DNA from: Holophagales bacterium
GTDB lineage: Bacteria; Acidobacteriota; Thermoanaerobaculia; Multivoradales; Multivoraceae
DNA: 64,000 nt
Assembly (NCBI GenBank): GCA_009836625.1
Contig: VXVC01000012.1
Coordinates: forward strand, 256,073 to 320,072
Direction: 5' to 3'
The position numbers were made by a program, and so were the translations under genes. Positions 50,273 through 59,697 of the stretch are shown here, one piece after another (position 1 is the first letter of the stretch; every line of letters starts with the position of its first letter). The notes under the pieces are model-generated. The model did not search any database. It saw nothing but the letters and a program-made list of their open reading frames with translations, and was not told where the DNA came from.

Positions 50273-51915
50273 TCGAGGTCGATGACGTAGACGGTGTTCG
50301 CCGCGTCGCCGGCGACCCAGGCGGTCTCACCGTCGGTGGCGATGCCGTTGAACAGCATCGTGTTCGGGAAGGCGCCGCTGGGCGGCACGTGCAGTTCGAG
50401 CCCGTCGGCGACTGTCGTTGACTCGCCGCTCGCCGGGTCGATCGCCACCACCCGGCCGGCGCCGGCCTCGACGACGTAGATCGAACCGTTCGCGGCGGCG
50501 AGACCTTCCGGCTGGTCGAGGCCTTCGGCGACCGTCTCGACACCGTCGTCGCCGATGCGCAGTACGGTGCCCGCGAGGTTGTCGGTGACGTAGAGGGTAC
50601 CGTCCGCCGCGGTCAGGCCGGCCGGTCCCGAGAGGCCCTCGGCCAGGACCCGTTTCTCCTCGGGATTCCCGGGAGAGAAGGCGATCACGTTGCCGGCGCC
50701 CCACTGACTGGCGACGACATCGCCCTCGAACTGGATCGCGTCGATCGGGGCGGCCAGCTCGCCGAAGATCTGGACCAGTGCGTCGGCGGCCGGATCCCAG
50801 AGTCGCACCGCGTTGTCGAACCAGCTCGACAGCACGAGGCGGCCCTCGTCGGCGGCATGAACGGACATGGATGTGCCGATGTCCGAGAAGCCGATCACGT
50901 CGCGCACGACGCCGAGTTCGTCGCCGGTTGACGGATCGAGCTGGCGCAGGGCGAAGAAGTCGGCGACCACGAGCCGGGTCGCTTCGCCGCTGCCGATGAG
51001 CGCCACGCCGCCAGGCATGTTCAGTCCGCCCTTGAGCACCATGCGGTTCTCCTCAGGCGACAGGGCCTCGACGATGAAGCCGTCGGCGAAGCTCGATATG
51101 AAGAGGCGGTCCGACTCGTCGAAGGCGAAGTTGTCGAGCCCGGGCTGGACGCGGGCGACGACCTCCTTGCCGCCGTCGCCGCCCACCCGGACGACCTCCC
51201 CCCGGAGCGAGTCGAGGACGTGGAGGACGCCTTCGCTGTTGAACTTGACGGCGGCCGGCACCTCGAAGCCGCTGGCGACCGTCTCCATCTCGCCGCTGTC
51301 GACGTCGACGCGGACGACTTCGCCGCGGAACCAGCGCGGGCCGTAGAGCCTGCCGTCGGCGGAACCCCAGTCCATGCCGTTCAGGCCGCAGCCGGGCCCG
51401 AGATCGTCGCGAATCACCCGTGGCTCGGTCTCGCCCGCCGGGTCGAGCTCGAACAGGTTCGTGTCCATGAAGCACTGGGAGACGAACAGCCGCCCGTCGT
51501 CCGAGAAGGTGATCGGGTTGACGCCGACGCCCGGCGAGGCGACTACGCGGGTCTCGCCAGTGGGCGTCCGCATCGTCACGTCGCCGTTGCTGATGTCGGT
51601 CCAGTACACGGAGCCGTCGGGCCCGAAGGCCAGGTCGTCGGGCGACTGTGCTCCGTCGTCCAGCCCCCAGTTGTCGAGGATCTCGCCGCTCTCCGGGTCG
51701 ATCCGTGCCACCGCGGGCGTTACCACCGAGGTCAGATACAGAGCGCCATCGGGCCCGAACATGATGCCGTTGATGCCGCGGAAGCTGGCGCTCTCACCAA
51801 TCGTTCGGACTTCTTCGGCGGCGGCTTCCACCACGTCGGCGTCCGGGGGAGCGCACCCGGCCAGCAGGGTCAGGGCGCCAAGACATGCGGCGGTTCGGGA
51901 GAGTCGTAGAAACAT
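50269..51915 (-). CDS. NHL/SMP-30-like beta-propeller lipoprotein
   Basis: Lipobox LTLLAGC; repeated GLAAANGSIYVVEAGAGRVVAIDPASGE blades. Confidence 0.85.
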   Translation of the reverse strand: MFLRLSRTAACLGALTLLAGCAPPDADVVEAAAEEVRTIGESASFRGINGIMFGPDGALYLTSVVTPAVARIDPESGEILDNWGLDDGAQSPDDLAFGPDGSVYWTDISNGDVTMRTPTGETRVVASPGVGVNPITFSDDGRLFVSQCFMDTNLFELDPAGETEPRVIRDDLGPGCGLNGMDWGSADGRLYGPRWFRGEVVRVDVDSGEMETVASGFEVPAAVKFNSEGVLHVLDSLRGEVVRVGGDGGKEVVARVQPGLDNFAFDESDRLFISSFADGFIVEALSPEENRMVLKGGLNMPGGVALIGSGEATRLVVADFFALRQLDPSTGDELGVVRDVIGFSDIGTSMSVHAADEGRLVLSSWFDNAVRLWDPAADALVQIFGELAAPIDAIQFEGDVVASQWGAGNVIAFSPGNPEEKRVLAEGLSGPAGLTAADGTLYVTDNLAGTVLRIGDDGVETVAEGLDQPEGLAAANGSIYVVEAGAGRVVAIDPASGESTTVADGLELHVPPSGAFPNTMLFNGIATDGETAWVAGDAANTVYVIDLD

Positions 51916-51944
51916 CGTTGGCTCCTTGGTTGAGAGACGGCTCC

Positions 51945-53342
51945 TCAGTTGAGAAGTGGTTCGAGGACCACGTAGCGGATGACGAATCCGACCAGGGTCA
52001 GCTCAATCAGGAAGATGGCCCAGATCCCGGTCCGGATCCCCCGGCCGGGGCGAATGCGAGGATCCATCCGTTTTCTCTGAAGCCAGAGCACGGCGCCGCT
52101 CTGAATCGGCAGCAGCATTCCGGCGACCAGGGAGCTGATCGTGATCAGCAATCGCGGGTTCTGGATCCACATGTAGACGATGAAGCAGAAGATCGGGACG
52201 GCGGCGCAGTAGCCGCGGATCCAGAGTCTGCGGGCGGCCAGGTTGCGCCGCTTCAGGTAGCCCAGCTCCATGATGTAGTCGGGGATGTAGCGGGCTTCGC
52301 CGGCGATGAACGAGATCATCGTCGAGAACAGGATGCAGAAGGCGCCGACGCCGAACAGCCACAGCGACCAGGGGCCCAGGGTCTGCGTGAACATCTCGGA
52401 GAGCATGGAGATCGTCTCCAGGCCGTCGGGCTCCTTTCCGAGTTTCTTCAGCACGCCGGCGCCGAGCATGTAGAAGGGCACTGTCGCGCAGGTCAGGAGG
52501 ACCAGCGTGACCCACACGTCCGTCTGCATGACCCTGATCCAGCCCCGGGCGCGCGTCTCCCAGCCCGGTGCATCGCTGCGGCCGATGAAGTTCGGGTAGC
52601 CCTTCTCTACGCACCAGTACTGGTAGGCGGAGGTCTCCGCGGAGTTGACGCCCGAGTAGCCGTAGACGGCCATGGCGGCGACGATGAACTCGGGTGGGAA
52701 GCTGAACGTGAAGCCCGACGCGAGATCGGCCCGTGTGACCGCGAACTCCGTGCCCTGCATCAGGATCGCGCACACGAGCGTGGCGCCGGTGAAGATCATG
52801 ACCAGCGCCAGCATCACGTTCTCCAGGATCCGGTAGGAGCCCGTGGTCAGGACGGCGATGGTGATCACGGCCAGCAGTCCGGCGGCCAGCGTCGACGGCA
52901 CCTCCGGGACCAGCAGGGTCAGAGCCTGACCGGCGCCGCCGATGATGCCCCCCATTCCCAGCAGTCCGGGAACCAGGGCGATCAGGGTGATCGCGACGGC
53001 GAAGCTGACGTGGCCGCGGCCGATCCGGATTCGGAAGGGGAGGCGGTTCATCGCCCGCACGTAGGTGTCGCCCGAAACCAGCGTGTAGCGGGCGAGTTCC
53101 GCCTGGATCAACGACTTGATCCAGCATGAGAGAAGCACCCACCAGAGCAGGACGAAGCCGGCCGCGGCGCCCAGGGCAGAGGTGAGAATGATCTCGCCCG
53201 AACCGACGATCGCTCCGGAAATGACGATGCTCGGGCCGAGATAGCGAATCCGGTTGCGCCAGTTCGCGGGCGGTGGAACGGCTCCGCCCTCCCGGACCGT
53301 GTAGGGATCGCTCCTCTGTTCGACGCAAGCGCTTGAAGCCAT
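51945..53342 (-). CDS. Divergent Nramp-like transporter (tandem copy 1)
   Basis: SDPYTVREGG..PSIVISGAIVGSGEIILTSALGAAAGFVLLWWVLLSCWIKSLIQAELARYTLVSGDTYVRAMNRLP; multi-TM. Confidence 0.82.
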   Translation of the reverse strand: MASSACVEQRSDPYTVREGGAVPPPANWRNRIRYLGPSIVISGAIVGSGEIILTSALGAAAGFVLLWWVLLSCWIKSLIQAELARYTLVSGDTYVRAMNRLPFRIRIGRGHVSFAVAITLIALVPGLLGMGGIIGGAGQALTLLVPEVPSTLAAGLLAVITIAVLTTGSYRILENVMLALVMIFTGATLVCAILMQGTEFAVTRADLASGFTFSFPPEFIVAAMAVYGYSGVNSAETSAYQYWCVEKGYPNFIGRSDAPGWETRARGWIRVMQTDVWVTLVLLTCATVPFYMLGAGVLKKLGKEPDGLETISMLSEMFTQTLGPWSLWLFGVGAFCILFSTMISFIAGEARYIPDYIMELGYLKRRNLAARRLWIRGYCAAVPIFCFIVYMWIQNPRLLITISSLVAGMLLPIQSGAVLWLQRKRMDPRIRPGRGIRTGIWAIFLIELTLVGFVIRYVVLEPLLN

Positions 53343-54734
53343 TCAGTCGAGAAAGGGGCCGAGGACCACGTACCGGATCACGAAACCCGCGAGGACGAGT
53401 TCGACCAGGAAGATGGCCCAGATGCCGGTGCGGATTCCGCGGCCGGGCCGAACTCGCGGATCCATGCGCTTCTTCTGCAGCCAGAGCACGGCGCCGCTCT
53501 GGATCGGCAGCAGCATCCCGATGACCAGCGAACTGATCGTGATCAGCAATCTCGGGTTCTGAATCCACATGTACACGGTGAAGGCGAACAGCGGGATCAC
53601 CGTGCAGTAGCCACGGATCCAGGACCTGCGCGCTGCCAGGTTCTGCCGCTTCATGTACCCCAGCTCCATCACGTAGTCGGGGATGTACCGCGCGCCGCCC
53701 GCGATGGAGGAGAGCATGGTCGAGAACAGGATGCTGAAGGCGCCGACGCCGAACAGCCACAGCGACCATGGGCCGAGGGTCTGGGTGAACATGTCCGACA
53801 GCATGGAGATCGTCTCCAGGCCGTCGGGCTCCTGACCGAGCTTCTTGAGCACCCCTGCGCCCAGGATGTAGAAGGGCAGCGTCGCGCAGGTCAGGAGCAG
53901 AAGCGTGACCCAGACGTCGGTCTGCATCACCTTGATCCAGCCGCGGGCCCGCTCCTCCCAGCCCGGCGAGTCGCTGCGGCCGATGAAGTTCGGATAGCCC
54001 TTCTCTACGCACCAGTACTGGTAGGCGGACGTTTCGGAAGAGTTGACGCCTGTGTAGCCGTAGACGGCGAGGGCGGCGACGAAGTACTCGGGCGGGAAGT
54101 TGAATGTGAAGCCCGACGCGAGTTCGGTCCGCGTGACGGCGAACTCGGTGAACTGCATCAGGATCGCGCACACGAGGGTGGCGCCGGTGAAGATCATCAC
54201 CAGGGCCAGCATCACGTTCTCCAGGATCTTGTAGGAGCCCGTGATGAGCAGCGCGATCGCCGCCGCGGCCAGCACGCCGGCGGCCAGGGTGGAGGGCACC
54301 TCGGGCACCATCAGCGTCAGCGCCTGACCGGCGCCGCCAACGATGCCGCCGAGGCCGAGCAGCCCCGGAACCAGGGCGATCAGCGCGATCGCGATGGGGA
54401 AACTGACGTGCCCGCGTCCGAGGGGGATACGGCCAGGGAGCCGGTTCATCGCCCGGATGTAGGTGTCACCCGAGACCAGTGTGTAGCGGGCGAACTCGGC
54501 CTGGATCAACGACTTGATCCAGCACGAGAGAAGCACCCACCAGAGCAGGACGAAGCCGGCCGCGGCACCCAGAGCCGAAGTGAGAATGATCTCGCCTGAG
54601 CCGACGATCGAACCGGAGACGACGACGCTGGGGCCGAGATAGCGGAGCCGGTTACGCCAGGTGACGGGCGGGGGTGTGGCGCCGCCCTCGCGGACGGTGT
54701 AGGGATCGCTCCGCGGAAGGGGAGAGTCGCTCAT
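53343..54734 (-). CDS. Divergent Nramp-like transporter (tandem copy 2)
   Basis: Highly similar to 51945-53342 along the whole length; stop codon directly abuts the start of copy 1. Confidence 0.82.
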   Translation of the reverse strand: MSDSPLPRSDPYTVREGGATPPPVTWRNRLRYLGPSVVVSGSIVGSGEIILTSALGAAAGFVLLWWVLLSCWIKSLIQAEFARYTLVSGDTYIRAMNRLPGRIPLGRGHVSFPIAIALIALVPGLLGLGGIVGGAGQALTLMVPEVPSTLAAGVLAAAAIALLITGSYKILENVMLALVMIFTGATLVCAILMQFTEFAVTRTELASGFTFNFPPEYFVAALAVYGYTGVNSSETSAYQYWCVEKGYPNFIGRSDSPGWEERARGWIKVMQTDVWVTLLLLTCATLPFYILGAGVLKKLGQEPDGLETISMLSDMFTQTLGPWSLWLFGVGAFSILFSTMLSSIAGGARYIPDYVMELGYMKRQNLAARRSWIRGYCTVIPLFAFTVYMWIQNPRLLITISSLVIGMLLPIQSGAVLWLQKKRMDPRVRPGRGIRTGIWAIFLVELVLAGFVIRYVVLGPFLD

Positions 54735-54868
54735 CGGGGGTGAAGGCGCGACTCTACACCGCGCGACCCGCTGACGGAGGCGGGACTGGTACGCTCGACA
54801 TTCTTCGCGCGCCGGCATTGGCGCCGGCACTCGGCAGGCAGCGGAGCATCAACACGGAGACGCTTTCG

Positions 54869-55252
54869 ATGAAGGAGCGACAACGCTTTCAGAGAGTCCC
54901 GACGTTCGGCGCCGTCGCCCTGCTCCTGGTGCTTGCAGCCGCCGCGCCTCCCCATCTCAAGGTGTCGAACACGAGCCCCGAGGACGGCGCGACGCTGAGC
55001 GGTCCGGTGCGCACCCTGCGGGTCTGGTTCAACCAGGAACCGGACGTGCCTCTGAGCAAGCTGGAGCTGACCGGCCCGACCGGTCCGTTGAGCGTCGAGG
55101 GCCTTCACACGATGGGCGAGAAGGATCTGATGGCCAGGGTTTCAGGGCGGATGCCGGACGGTTCGTACACCGCCAAGTGGCAGACGGCGGGCGACGACGG
55201 CCACGTCCTGACCGGCGAGTGGACCTTCACGATCGACCGCGGCGGTCGCTGA
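54869..55252 (+). CDS. CopC domain protein (periplasmic copper-binding)
   Basis: Signal peptide then HLKVSNTSPEDGATLSGPVRTLRVWFNQ; DDGHVLTGEWTFTI. Confidence 0.88.
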   Translation: MKERQRFQRVPTFGAVALLLVLAAAAPPHLKVSNTSPEDGATLSGPVRTLRVWFNQEPDVPLSKLELTGPTGPLSVEGLHTMGEKDLMARVSGRMPDGSYTAKWQTAGDDGHVLTGEWTFTIDRGGR

Positions 55253-55286
55253 GACGCTGGACGCGGGTTCGTCACTGAGCTGGGAG

Positions 55287-56156
55287 ATGGCCGGCCGTTG
55301 GGCCGTCTATCTGCCGCTGCTCCTGGTTTGCGGCGCGACCGGCATGCGCCTGCTGGAGGCGATGGGTCCACGCGACCTGGCGGTTCGCGACCTGGGGGTC
55401 GAACTGGCCCGACTCACGCTGCTGTCCTGTCTGCTGCTGCTGGCGGCGTTCCTGCTGCGCGCCGTGTTCCAGTCGATCGAGGTCTGGGGAGTGGGGGAGG
55501 CGTTTGCGCTCGACAACCTGCGAGCGGTCGCGCTCGAGAGCCGCTGGGGGGAACGATGGCGTTGGCAGACCGCAGCGGCGGCCGTCGCGACTCTCGGTGC
55601 CCTTGCGGCCTACAGGGTGCCCGCGCTTGGCCTGACGATCGCGGGGATGGGAGCCCTCGGGCTTGCGGCGACGTTGCCGATGACCGGCCATGCGTTCGGC
55701 AACCCGGTTGCTTGGACTGCGCAGAGCATCCACGTGCTGGGCGCTGGCTTCTGGATCGGCACGTTGATCGTCATCCTCGTTCTTCCGTTGATGGTGCCGG
55801 GGACGTCCGTGGCGGAGGCGGCGTCCATGCGCCGGTTCTGGCTCGGCGCCTTCTGGCCGCTGGCGATTGTCGCCGCGACGCTTCTGGTCCTGAGCGGGGT
55901 GGTGCTGGCGGTTCTCTACCTGCCGGCCTGGGACACGCTCTGGACCGAGCCGTACGGCCGCATTCTGCTGGCCAAGATGGCCGGGAGCGTGTGCGTCCTG
56001 TTCCTGGGCGCCGTGAACCACCTCCGGATGAACTTCCGCCCCGATGCCCACACGGATCCGGTACCGCTGACGGTCGCCCTCGAGGTCGTCTTCGCGTTGG
56101 TCGTGCTCGCGGCCACGGGGATGCTCACCAGCACCGCGCAGCCGGACATGCACTGA
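55287..56156 (+). CDS. CopD family membrane protein
   Basis: Eight hydrophobic segments; LAATLPMTGHAFGNPVAWTAQSIHVLGAGFWIGTLIVI; follows CopC. Confidence 0.87.
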   Translation: MAGRWAVYLPLLLVCGATGMRLLEAMGPRDLAVRDLGVELARLTLLSCLLLLAAFLLRAVFQSIEVWGVGEAFALDNLRAVALESRWGERWRWQTAAAAVATLGALAAYRVPALGLTIAGMGALGLAATLPMTGHAFGNPVAWTAQSIHVLGAGFWIGTLIVILVLPLMVPGTSVAEAASMRRFWLGAFWPLAIVAATLLVLSGVVLAVLYLPAWDTLWTEPYGRILLAKMAGSVCVLFLGAVNHLRMNFRPDAHTDPVPLTVALEVVFALVVLAATGMLTSTAQPDMH

Positions 56157-56190
56157 GGTGCCCGGAGCGGCTGACCCGTCGGGGATCTAG

Positions 56191-58605
56191 CTAGAAGGTG
56201 ATCCGGCTGCTCACCCCGATTGTGCGCGGCTGGTTCGTCAGGTAGCCGACGCGGGCGCGCGTGCCGCGTTCCTGGTCGAGAGCCAGCAGGGCACGCTCAT
56301 CGAGCGCGTTGTTGACGAAGAGCGCTATGTCCCAACGCTCGTTCAGGAAGCCGAGGCGCAGGTTCAGGAGGTCGTAGGCCGGCATCTCGGGGTCGAAGCG
56401 AAACGTGGTTTGCGCAAGCGGTCCGCCGACCGGATTCGTAGCGGAGAGCGCCAGCAGGTCGACGGTGCCGAAGCCCGGGGCGTGGTCGCCAATCTGGGTG
56501 AAGCGGGAACCGACGTGCTGGAATGCCGAGGAGAGGTAGCCTGCCCAATCGCCGGCCTCCCAGCGCCAGGTCGCGGCCACCGCGGCCTGGAACCGGGGCA
56601 CGGTCGGCAGCCGGTTGCCCTTCTCGATGCCGGAGACCACGCTGGTCGTCCCGTCGGCTGCGGTCGAGGTCAGGGTCGACCCGAGTTCGGAGTCCGCGTA
56701 GCTGGCGGAAATCGCGAAGTCGAAGACAGCCGAGGGCTGAGCCGTCAGCTCGAGCTCCAGGCCCGTGCTGCGAGCGTTCGGCACGTTGAAGACGAGCCGG
56801 GACGAGCAGGACCCGGCGGTGACGGTTGTCTGCAGGTTCGAGATGTCCATCGTGAACGCCGCGACATTGAAGGTGCCGCGGCCGCCCATGATCGTGGACT
56901 TCGACCCGATCTCGACGTTCCAGAGTTCCTCGTCCTCCCAGGAGTCGCGGCCGCTGAAGGTCGCGAGGTCTTCCGGGGTGCAGACGGGCACGTTCAGCGG
57001 GTCGTTGATGCCGCCGAGACGGAAGCCTTTGGAGACCTGGGCGTTGAGTTGCGTGTTCTCGGTCGCTTCGAAGCTGGCGATGAAGCGGGGCGCCACGCCG
57101 TCGGCGCTGGTTTCGCCCTCGGTCGGCCCCGGATCCGCGAACAGCCCGTCGAAGACCTGGCTGCGGGTCTCCTCGTAGTCGTACCAGCGTGCTCCCGCGG
57201 TCAGGTCGAGCCGTTCGCCGGCGGTCCAGGTGATCTCGAAGAAGGCAGCCGTCTGGTCGAACTCGTAGTTCAGGTCGGAGTAGAACAGCTCGTCGACCGC
57301 GGCGCCGAAAGCGCCCGCGGTGGGAATGCCGGTCATCGCCTGGAAGCCGGTGACCGGCAGGCTCTGGCCGTAGTCCCGTTCGCTCGTGCCGTAGAAGAGG
57401 CCGAGCACCCAGTGGGTGTACTCGTCCCCGCTCGCCAGCCGGAGTTCCTGGGTGAGGCCGCTCGCGGTCGTCGCGTCGATGAGGGGCGCGTCCAGCGTGT
57501 AGACCGCTTCGGGAAGGCCGATCGTGGCTCCGGCGACGCTCGCGTAGAGGGCTGTCGAGTCGCGCACGACGAGCACGTCGCGGTCGGTGGCCGAGGTGAT
57601 GGACGTGAAGTAGTAGCCGTCGGGGAGATCGACCACGACCTTGAGATCGGCGAGCAGGAACTCGTCGGTGTAGGGCTCCTCGAACTGGGTGAAGAGCTGG
57701 CGCTCGCCGAGATCCACGGCGGGCCGGCTCGTCGTGTACGGGTTGGCCAGGATGTTGAAGTCGTCGATCCGGTTCCAGCCGTCCATCTCGACTTCCTGGT
57801 AGAGGAGGCGCGGCGTGACCGTCACGTTCTCCGACGGCTCGAGGCGCAGAGCCCAGCGGGCGCCGGTGCGTTCGCCGGAGTTCACGTCTTTGTTCACGCT
57901 CAGGTCGGGCTGCACGGCGTCCATGAAGCCGCCGAACGAGGTGTGGTAGGCGGTGATTCGCATCGCCGTGGTGTCGCCCACCGGCACGTTGACCGCGACC
58001 TTCGCGCTTTCTCCCATACCGCCGTCACCGACCGAGGAGATGGAGAGCTCCCCGAAGCCGTCCGAGACTCCGAGCTCCGGCTGGTTCGTGATGTAGCGGA
58101 CCGTGCCGGCGAGCGAGCCCGATCCGAACAGCGTGCCCTGCGGTCCTCGCAGCACCTCGACGCGGGACATGTCGAACAGGTCGATGTCCGGAGTGAAAAG
58201 GGACAGGGAGATGACGGACTCGTCGAGGTAGATGCCGACCTGCTCCTTGACGCCAGGCTGGTCGCGGACGATCTGTCCGGCGGCGACGCCGCGCATCGCG
58301 ACCTGACTCTGACCGGGACCGAGGTTCTGCACGGTGAAGCCAGCGACGTTGGCCGCGATCTCTTCGAGGTCGCCGGCGCCGCGGCTGCGCAGGACTTCCT
58401 CGCTGGGCGCTACGACGGAGAAAGGCACCTCCTGGAGGTTCTCCTCCCTCTTGCGCGCGGTGACGGTGATCTCTTCGGAGAAGCTGCCGGATGCGGGCTC
58501 GGCTTCCTCGGCGGAGTTCGTCTGAGCCGCGGCCGGCACGGGGACCGTGCCCGCGAGAGCCAGCAGGCCGAGTGTCGGGAGGAGTTGTGTGAGTGTTCGA
58601 GTCAT
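56191..58605 (-). CDS. TonB-dependent receptor
   Basis: Signal peptide; EEITVTARKREENLQEVPFSVVA; VEVLRGPQGTLFGSGSLAGTVRYIT; C-terminal barrel. Confidence 0.95.
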   Translation of the reverse strand: MTRTLTQLLPTLGLLALAGTVPVPAAAQTNSAEEAEPASGSFSEEITVTARKREENLQEVPFSVVAPSEEVLRSRGAGDLEEIAANVAGFTVQNLGPGQSQVAMRGVAAGQIVRDQPGVKEQVGIYLDESVISLSLFTPDIDLFDMSRVEVLRGPQGTLFGSGSLAGTVRYITNQPELGVSDGFGELSISSVGDGGMGESAKVAVNVPVGDTTAMRITAYHTSFGGFMDAVQPDLSVNKDVNSGERTGARWALRLEPSENVTVTPRLLYQEVEMDGWNRIDDFNILANPYTTSRPAVDLGERQLFTQFEEPYTDEFLLADLKVVVDLPDGYYFTSITSATDRDVLVVRDSTALYASVAGATIGLPEAVYTLDAPLIDATTASGLTQELRLASGDEYTHWVLGLFYGTSERDYGQSLPVTGFQAMTGIPTAGAFGAAVDELFYSDLNYEFDQTAAFFEITWTAGERLDLTAGARWYDYEETRSQVFDGLFADPGPTEGETSADGVAPRFIASFEATENTQLNAQVSKGFRLGGINDPLNVPVCTPEDLATFSGRDSWEDEELWNVEIGSKSTIMGGRGTFNVAAFTMDISNLQTTVTAGSCSSRLVFNVPNARSTGLELELTAQPSAVFDFAISASYADSELGSTLTSTAADGTTSVVSGIEKGNRLPTVPRFQAAVAATWRWEAGDWAGYLSSAFQHVGSRFTQIGDHAPGFGTVDLLALSATNPVGGPLAQTTFRFDPEMPAYDLLNLRLGFLNERWDIALFVNNALDERALLALDQERGTRARVGYLTNQPRTIGVSSRITF

Positions 58606-58607
58606 GG

Positions 58608-59132
58608 TCAGGGCCGCAGGTGCGGCTCGAGCAGCTTGCCCCACTGCTTGTCGTACGGGTGAACGCGATCGACCTCGACGCCTCCGCGGTACACGGGCCG
58701 ACCGGAGTTGGCCCACTCGAAGATTGAGCCTTCCAGATTCCAGACCCGATCGAGAATGTCCGGGTCATGCAACTGGATCAGGTCGGCAACCGCGGCGGAG
58801 GAACGGTAGCCGACGGAACAGTAGAGGACGATCGGTCGATCGCGATCCGCGGCGGCGACCGCTTCGGCGATGTCCCCGCCCTGGGCGTGGACGGCTCCGG
58901 GCAGGTGGCTGACCTCGTACTCGAAGGGCTCGCGGACGTCGATCACCAGAGGTGGCGGCTCTTCCTCCAGCCGCCGGTCGAGCTCTTCGATGCTCATCTG
59001 GGGCACGCCGGGAAAGCTCGCCCGCACCAGGGCCTTGAGTTGGGACATCGTCGGCGCGCCACAGGTCAGGGCCATCAGCGCGCCGAGCATCAGCGCTCCG
59101 ATCTTCGGGATCCTCGGGTTACGTCCAGACAT
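58608..59132 (-). CDS. Secreted rhodanese-domain protein
   Basis: VIDVREPFEYEVSHLPGAVHAQGGD; active-site VLYCSVGYRSS; lipobox-like ALTCGAP. Confidence 0.9.
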   Translation of the reverse strand: MSGRNPRIPKIGALMLGALMALTCGAPTMSQLKALVRASFPGVPQMSIEELDRRLEEEPPPLVIDVREPFEYEVSHLPGAVHAQGGDIAEAVAAADRDRPIVLYCSVGYRSSAAVADLIQLHDPDILDRVWNLEGSIFEWANSGRPVYRGGVEVDRVHPYDKQWGKLLEPHLRP

Positions 59133-59241
59133 GGGTGTGTGCCGCCGGCAACGGTCGTGGCGCGGGCGGGATTCCATTATCATCACGGCTCCGGCGCTCG
59201 CATCCTGCTCTTCGCGGATAGCCCGCCGTCGATGTGACCCG

Positions 59242-59670
59242 ATGAAGGACTCTCTCGTAGCCGTTCCGTCGAGCACGTATCTGGTTTCCGGATCGCGCCT
59301 GGCGGCGTGCGCGGCGGCCTGGTGCGGCCTGCACTGCGCGCTCACACCGGTCCTGGTCGCGGTGGCGCCCGCGCTGGCGCTCTCCGAAGGCGTCGAGCGA
59401 GCCGTTTGGGCAGGGACCGTCCTTCTCGGCGCGGTGATGCTCGGCCTGGGCCCGGGCGGCAGGAACCGGGTCGTGTTCGTCACCTTTGTCGGGGGGGCCG
59501 TGGTCTGGGCAGCCTCCCTCGCGGGCTGGCTCCAGCCGCTGCCCGAGATCGCGACGTCGGCCGCCGGAAGCCTCATCCTCGCAGGGGCCATGGTGCAGAG
59601 CGCCCGTGTCTGCCACGCCAGCGCGTGCGCGGTCTGCGCCGACGAGGAGCGAGCGGATCGGGGAGACTGA
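59242..59670 (+). CDS. MerC-domain membrane protein
   Basis: AAWCGLHCALTPVLVAVAPAL; four TM; Cys-rich C-terminus CHASACAVC. Confidence 0.82.
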   Translation: MKDSLVAVPSSTYLVSGSRLAACAAAWCGLHCALTPVLVAVAPALALSEGVERAVWAGTVLLGAVMLGLGPGGRNRVVFVTFVGGAVVWAASLAGWLQPLPEIATSAAGSLILAGAMVQSARVCHASACAVCADEERADRGD

Positions 59671-59697
59671 GGACGACAGCCACGCCGCGTGCGGTCG

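Noticed and set aside
56410-58662. 750-aa plus-strand ORF opposite the TonB receptor at 56191-58605
   Set aside because: Same high-GC antisense artefact.
59150-59190. AT-richer stretch ATTCCATTATCATCAC upstream of MerC as a Fur/Zur box
   Set aside because: Not palindromic enough to support an operator call by eye.
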